DNA from: Zerene cesonia
Lineage: Eukaryota > Arthropoda > Insecta > Lepidoptera > Pieridae
Assembly (NCBI RefSeq): GCF_012273895.1
Contig: NC_052125.1
Location: 3,100,001-3,164,000 of the forward strand
Length of the DNA: 64,000 bases
Reading direction: 5' to 3'
Shown: positions 58,921 through 64,000 of the stretch, piece after piece
Layout of the letters: every line of letters begins with the position of its first letter
Numbering within the stretch: position 1 is the first letter of the stretch
Position numbers and translations under genes: made by a program
The notes under the pieces: model-generated
What the model saw: the letters and a program-made list of their open reading frames with translations, nothing else
Database searches by the model: none
Told to the model about the DNA's origin: nothing

Positions 58921-59164
58921 GCAGCAGATAAGGTTAAGTCAAAAAGTAATCTATCAGGAACATGACCAGCAAGATGTGAAACCGGCTTGCTCGGCCATAT
59001 GTGATAAACTCAAACATGTTGAAGAGTTATGCAATCTTAGAACCAGGCCACAGGATCCTGTGCAAACTATTACTTCCTTTATCTTTCATTAACATGTAAT
59101 TGGCTGATTTAAAGATAAACCTTATTAAAATTTATATATATATATATATGTGCCTACATGATTA

Positions 59165-59330
59165 ACTATCCGTCCCCTGGGCTTCGCCCGTGGTACATAT
59201 ATAGCAATAAGAATTCACGTACATATCCAAGAGAAAACATTTTTTTTTAAATTCGTAAAGTAATTTCTGATGTTAGCAAGTTCAAACAAACATCGAACAA
59301 ACTCTCTGGCTTCATATATATCACAATATA
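59165..59330 (-). repeat. Degenerate family B copy
   Basis: GGCTTCGCCCGTGGTACATA, then TTCAAACAAACATCG, in family B order but heavily mutated. Confidence 0.45.
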
Positions 59331-59459
59331 TTTCATGTGTGATGTATGCAGAAGAGATTTTGATTAAGGACAGCTTCGATTCGATGAAAGTTTTTTTTTT
59401 AAATTCTTTTATTTACGTTTTTATATATTTATTTACAATACACGGTTCGTGAAAGCAAA

Positions 59460-60590
59460 TTGAAATCCTATTTTACTTCTTAACAGTTTAGTATTTTCAA
59501 AAAAAATTCTAAAACAAACCTTCCCTTTAACAAACATTCATATTAGTATGTATACTATAAGCACACATAAATTTCTAAGTGTTATGGTAATTATTTAATC
59601 AAACAAAAAACTGTCCAACAGATTTTGAATAAGCTTTTAACATAAATAGCGCATATTAAGTATAACGATTATATTTTATAACTTGAACGGCTAATTTCAA
59701 GCGAAGTCACGTTTGTAGCTAGTATAGATGAGTATAGATTGCTCCAAGAACACTCAAATGAAGGAAATTGCTTAAACTATGTCACTACAGACCAAATACG
59801 GTAACCTAAGCTATAACGGTACCTAAGTGTGAAAGAGAGACAAGTTTTTGTATGGTGATGACAGAGACAGATGTATATAGCACAGTTCCGCTTAAAGGCC
59901 TCTCATTCCGGATCCGCAAGCCACGGATTGAGATGAATTAGCGATTGCAAAAATTTGATTGAAATTTGAATTTTGTTCTAGAACAATACTTGGAACAGAT
60001 AAAAAAGAATGTTGTCTATGAGTTTACGAGTTTCTATCCCCTAATCTGTATTGTACGTAAGTATTGGTGTTTATTAGTAAAACAATCTTTTGTCAATAAT
60101 AAAACTAGATAATGTGTGTTCATTATGCTACGGTATAATTGTTTAAGTTGACGTTTGATATATGTACTGCGATACGAACGAAAATAATAAATATTTTGTA
60201 CGAGAGAGTACTTCAAATATTTTAATATAAATACATATATTAGGTAAGTTTGTGAACGAATTTTATTTTTATCAAATATAATTTTTGGTATTTAAAACTA
60301 ATTTAAAAGAATAAGCATGGAAATTACTCGCATTGTAATGAATTTTATATAAATTCAATAATGTGAGGATTAATATATTATTTACACATACTTATTATAC
60401 TAACACATGCACAATATATATCATTAAGTTAACAGGAGTTAAGATAATGTATAATTTAAGGCTTAGAAGAGTGAACTACCTAAGAAAACATGTGGATGTC
60501 GCCAACTAACTACATAAATATTAGTTTTGATTTAACTAAGTTCAAGCAGCGTAGGCAGTGGAGGATCTAGGGGTGTCAACAAATCTTTAA
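59460..60590. other. Non-coding AT-rich sequence
   Basis: No gene or clear repeat, apart from a worn Helitron-like end near 59700 (GTTTGTAGCTAG|T). Confidence 0.35.
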
Positions 60591-60603
60591 AGTTACTAAT
60601 ATA

Positions 60604-60817
60604 TCCTACTATCCTACTTCCTACTAATATTATAAATGCGAAAGTTTGTAAGGATGTGTGTGTGTATGTTACTCTTTCACGCAAAAACTACTGAACAGAT
60701 TGCAATGAAATTTGGTATATAGACAGCTGGACAACTGGAATAACATATAGGCAACTTTTTATCACGATATTCCTACGGGATGCAAACTTACGCGGGTGTC
60801 CTGCGGGGCGCAGCTAG
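60604..60817 (+). mobile_element. Helitron-like family A copy
   Basis: Start repeated as ATCCTACTATCCTACTTCC. The stem is altered (GGGTGTCCTGCGGGG). Ends GCAGCTAG|T. Confidence 0.7.
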
Positions 60818-60939
60818 TATTTAATATATTCTTACATATCATGTTAATGTAGATGTTTTAAAAACCAAAATTCTATTGGCCAACTCCGTTTAGATCTGTT
60901 TCTTTTTATTGGATTAACTTTCACGATGATTCCTGATTG

Positions 60940-61140
60940 ATATACTCTACAGGGGCCGCAGGAAGCGTCGGTTTTCGAACGGACAAACGAATGGATATCG
61001 AGAAACGGCTGGACAGACAGACAGACATACAGACGGACAGCAGAATCTTAATAATAGGGACCCCTTTTGGATAAAAACCTTTTGGAAAGTGGTGCATTTC
61101 CAGTCGTCCTTCACGCGATGAAAACCATACATAAATTTTT
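60940..61140. repeat. Unassigned dispersed repeat
   Basis: GCGTCGGTTTTCGAACGG, a GACAGACAGACA run and AATAGGGACCCC give it a repeat-like look. No second copy in this window. Confidence 0.35.
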
Positions 61141-61334
61141 TTTTTTTGCACCAGTGCCAACCCTAACACAATGACATCATATCATAAATAGGTCTACAGT
61201 GACCTAAGCAAGAATGTGTACTTGACGGAAACAAAGTATAAGATAAAGGTACCTATTTGTTAGAATATAAATGCATAGCTAAGATAACTATATAGTTATA
61301 GATAATAAGCACATTATATATGTACATATATTAA

Positions 61335-61534
61335 TCCTACTTAATATTATAAATGCGAAAGTTTGTTAGGATGTGTGTGTGTTTGTTGTTCTGTCACGTA
61401 AGATCTACTAAACCGATTGCAATGAACTTTGCTACGTAGATAGCTAGACATCTCGAATAACTTATAGGCAACTTTTCATCCCGATATTCCTACGGGATGC
61501 AGACTTACGCGGGTGAAACCGCGGGGCGCAGTCA
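61335..61534 (+). mobile_element. Helitron-like family A copy
   Basis: A|TCCTACTTAATATT. The final CTAG is mutated to TCAG. Confidence 0.65.
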
Positions 61535-61738
61535 GTCTAATATTATTTTGAAATATACCAATGGCGATAATATTGAATTTTGGGATTAAAAGTTACAGTG
61601 AAAAATGAGAAGTTAAGTGGTCGAATTTGAAGCACAAGAGGTGTCTTTAGTCTTGTTTAAAAATAAATTTATGTATACAATTTTTTCGTATAAATAAATA
61701 TCTTATTTTTTGAGTAAGAATGATTTTTGTTGATACAA

Positions 61739-61956
61739 TCTATATATATAAAAGAAAGTGGTGTTAGTTACACTATTTATAACTGAAGAACGGATCAACC
61801 AATTTGGCTGTAAATTTGTGCAGAGGTAGCTTGGACCCAGGAGACGGACATAGGATTTTTTATCCCGGAAATCCCACGGGAACGGGAACATGCGAGAAAA
61901 TGCCCGGGTCTAAGTTTCCTGCGACTACGCGGGCATAGCCGCGGGCGGATAGCTAG
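61739..61956 (+). mobile_element. Helitron-like family L
   Basis: A|TCTATATATATAAAAGAAAG, then AACGGATCAACCAATTTGGC, stem CGCGG/CCGCG with 6-nt loop, GGCGGATAG, CTAG|T. Complete borders. Confidence 0.65.
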
Positions 61957-62135
61957 TTTATATATATAATGGAATCAAGCGGAGTACGAACAAGGTAAAT
62001 GACTTGAAACATGAATTTAAGCATAAACAACGTCGTACATAAATAAAATTTGACTTTCAAAGTACGTGCATTTAAATTTCTTTTGTCTCAACCACAAACT
62101 TGACTCACTGCTTGGCTATTTCGAATATAAATACA

Positions 62136-62243
62136 CTAGCTGTGACCCGCGGTTGCAACCGCGTAAGTCCGTATCCCGTAGGAATATCGGTATAAAAAGT
62201 GCCTATGTGTTATTTCAGTTGTCCAGCTATCTACGAAGCAAAA
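62136..62243 (-). mobile_element. Helitron-like family A, 5'-truncated
   Basis: Only the 3' half (CTAGCTGTGACCCGCGG to GTCCAGCTATCTACG) remains. Confidence 0.65.
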
Positions 62244-62403
62244 TAGTATTATTATTCACCAATAGATGTCAAGAAAAAAAAACACGAATAAAACACGAAT
62301 ATGACATTTTCTAAAAAAAATTCCTAGCTAGATCGATTTATCGCCCCCGAAACCCCCAATATACTAAATTTCATGAAATCGTTGGAGCCGATTCCGAGAT
62401 TCC

Positions 62404-62404
<1 letters not shown>

Positions 62405-62475
<71 letters not shown>

Positions 62476-62500
62476 CTATATATATATATATATATATACA
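62405..62500. repeat. (AT)n microsatellite
   Basis: Long AT run with a few interruptions. Confidence 0.9.
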
Positions 62501-62630
62501 AGAATTGCTCGTTTAAAGGTATAAGATATGTATGACTGTATACATGTATACATGACTGTATTAAATAATACCATTTGAGTATCTGTTTATATAATTATGC
62601 GTGGTAGGATATCACTCATGTGACGTGAAA

Positions 62631-62816
62631 TCCTACTAACATTATAAATGCGAAAGTTTGTAAGGATGTGTGTGTGTGTTATTTACTTTTTCACGCAAAT
62701 CTACTGAACCGATTGCAATGAAATTTGGTACGTAGATAGCTGGACAACTGGAATATAATATAGGCAAGTTTTTATCCCCGTATCCCAACAGGATGCAGAC
62801 TTGCGGGAATGTTAGC
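62631..62816 (+). mobile_element. Helitron-like family A, 3' end lost
   Basis: A|TCCTACTAACATT to CAGACTTGCGGGAATG, then unrelated. Confidence 0.65.
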
Positions 62817-63109
62817 ACCCTTACAAGATATCATATGTTTTGTTTTTAATTAACTGTGAAGCCACATTTGTATCAAGGTGCTAATCGATTGCTCTAGAAA
62901 TCTATAAGGGGTGTTTAAATAAGCAATTATACATCAAAGAATAGACTAAAACAAAGACAATTTAGATGACATTTCATTTTCTACAATGACATTGACATAG
63001 TACGCCGTAATAGATGTCAAAGTATTGTATTACAAATGATTTTCTGTCATCGCTTTTTATATTATACGTCGTATATCGTCAAGCGTCGTAACGTATATTT
63101 ATATATAGA

Positions 63110-63268
63110 CTAGCTGCCTTACTCTTATCATTTAGGGGTATGAAAAATAGATGTTGGCCGATTCTCATAGATACCGGATAAGCACAAAAAATTTCATCAA
63201 AATCGGTCAAGCCGTTTCGGAGGAGTATGGCAACGAAAACTGTGACACGAGAATTTTATATATATAAG
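63110..63268 (-). mobile_element. Helitron-like family C, 3' stem deleted
   Basis: CTAGCTG is followed at once by CCTTACTCTTATC, so the GGCAAA/TTTGCC stem is missing. Confidence 0.65.
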
Positions 63269-63270
63269 AT

Positions 63271-63479
63271 TAGCTGCGCCCGCGGTTTCACTCGGGTAAG
63301 TCCATATCCCGTAGGAATATCGGGATAAAAAGTTGCCTATATTTTATTCCAGTTGTCCAGCTGTCCACGTACCAAATTTCATTGCAATCGGTTCAGTAGT
63401 TTTTGCGTCAAAGAGCAACAAACACACACACATCCTTACAAACTTTCGCATTTATAATATTAGTAAGATTAGTAGGAAG
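63271..63479 (-). mobile_element. Helitron-like family A copy abutting family C
   Basis: On the minus strand its 3' end (CGCAGCTA) runs straight into the TCTTATATATA start of the family C copy. Confidence 0.65.
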
Positions 63480-64000
63480 GATTATTCACATTTATGATAT
63501 TAGCAGGATTTATAATATTAGAAGGATTGTGCGTACAAGTTGACTACAAAGTAGGCACTTGCATAATAATAATTTGCGCAAAGATATTCTATTATAAGGT
63601 ACAAGAGATAAACAATGGAGTTGTGGTTTCAACGAGGTTTTGCACTAACACGCTAAAGCGTTGCGAAATATCTGAGAATCTATTATAACTAGGTCTCTGT
63701 TACCATAACTGCGCCTACTCTAGTACTTTCATAAAATTTGGAGTAATGTTTCTTTGTAAATGATCTCTTTGTATACCTTTTGGCGCCTCGGTATGGTAAT
63801 TATATACCCAGAGGTGTAAGAGTGTGTTAGATTTAGTCTGGGAAGGAAAGGTCACGATCTAATGAAACAAATCATTTGACTTTAGCTAGCTTCCATCTAT
63901 CGAGATGGTAGTTTAATTGAAGTCAACAAATTTGAACAACAAACACAGAAATAAGAGGTGAAAATTGGTTCAAGCTCAACGGTTCAAAAAGGGTTAATTT
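63480..64000. other. Non-coding sequence at the window end
   Basis: No gene or repeat recognised beyond short GGATTTATAATATTAG echoes of the family A end. Confidence 0.35.

Noticed and set aside
60921..61169. 82-codon minus-strand frame with CLSVCLSSRFS
   Set aside because: It is created by a GACA repeat run in a dispersed element.

Overview
The window is eukaryotic nuclear DNA from a moth or butterfly (Lepidoptera). The evidence is strong AT bias, a spliced gene with canonical GT-AG introns that encodes the arthropod engulfment adaptor Ced-6, and dense short non-autonomous repeats of lepidopteran type: tRNA-derived SINEs, Metulj-like SINEs, Helitron-like elements with A|TC...CTAG|T borders, and LINE 3' tails ending in AATAAATAAAT. 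The species cannot be named from this sequence.

Layout. (1) 0-8 kb, minus strand: small genes for single-pass membrane proteins. The clearest is a two-exon gene at 474-1111. A second start exon at 4662-4890 has the same design, with a proposed last exon at 1742-1830. A third, shorter start exon lies at 7680-7776. All three exons end in phase 1 beside a hydrophobic segment. (2) 8.5-10.5 kb: a tandem triple of a Helitron-like repeat, a LINE tail and the 3' side of ced-6. (3) 10.5-28.2 kb, minus strand: ced-6 (GULP1 orthologue), 11 coding exons encoding 513 residues, all joined here in phase without a break. A likely 5' exon and promoter lie near 28.03-28.21 kb. Its introns carry many repeats. 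(4) 28.3-49.8 kb: mostly non-coding, with a repeat-poor stretch just upstream of ced-6. A tentative two-exon minus-strand gene (start exon 49674-49759, terminal exon 43298-43517) is the only coding proposal. (5) 50-64 kb: repeat-rich. It holds the endonuclease part of a non-LTR retrotransposon cut off by a 1000-N gap, a second 1000-N gap, and many Helitron-like copies, some nested or folded back.

No prokaryotic system, CRISPR array, intact autonomous transposon or rRNA gene was seen. The only tRNA-like sequence looks like a repeat head. The most useful new observations are four. First, many unrelated short repeat families share one 3' end design (GC stem, 6-nt loop, 7-9 nt, CTAG|T) and insert between A and T. 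Second, one of these families is present as an exact head-to-tail triple. Third, the small membrane-protein start exons may form a paralogue group or alternative first exons. Fourth, the proposed upstream ced-6 exon would extend the protein in frame. All gene models come from reading splice signals and phase by eye, without transcripts or database searches.
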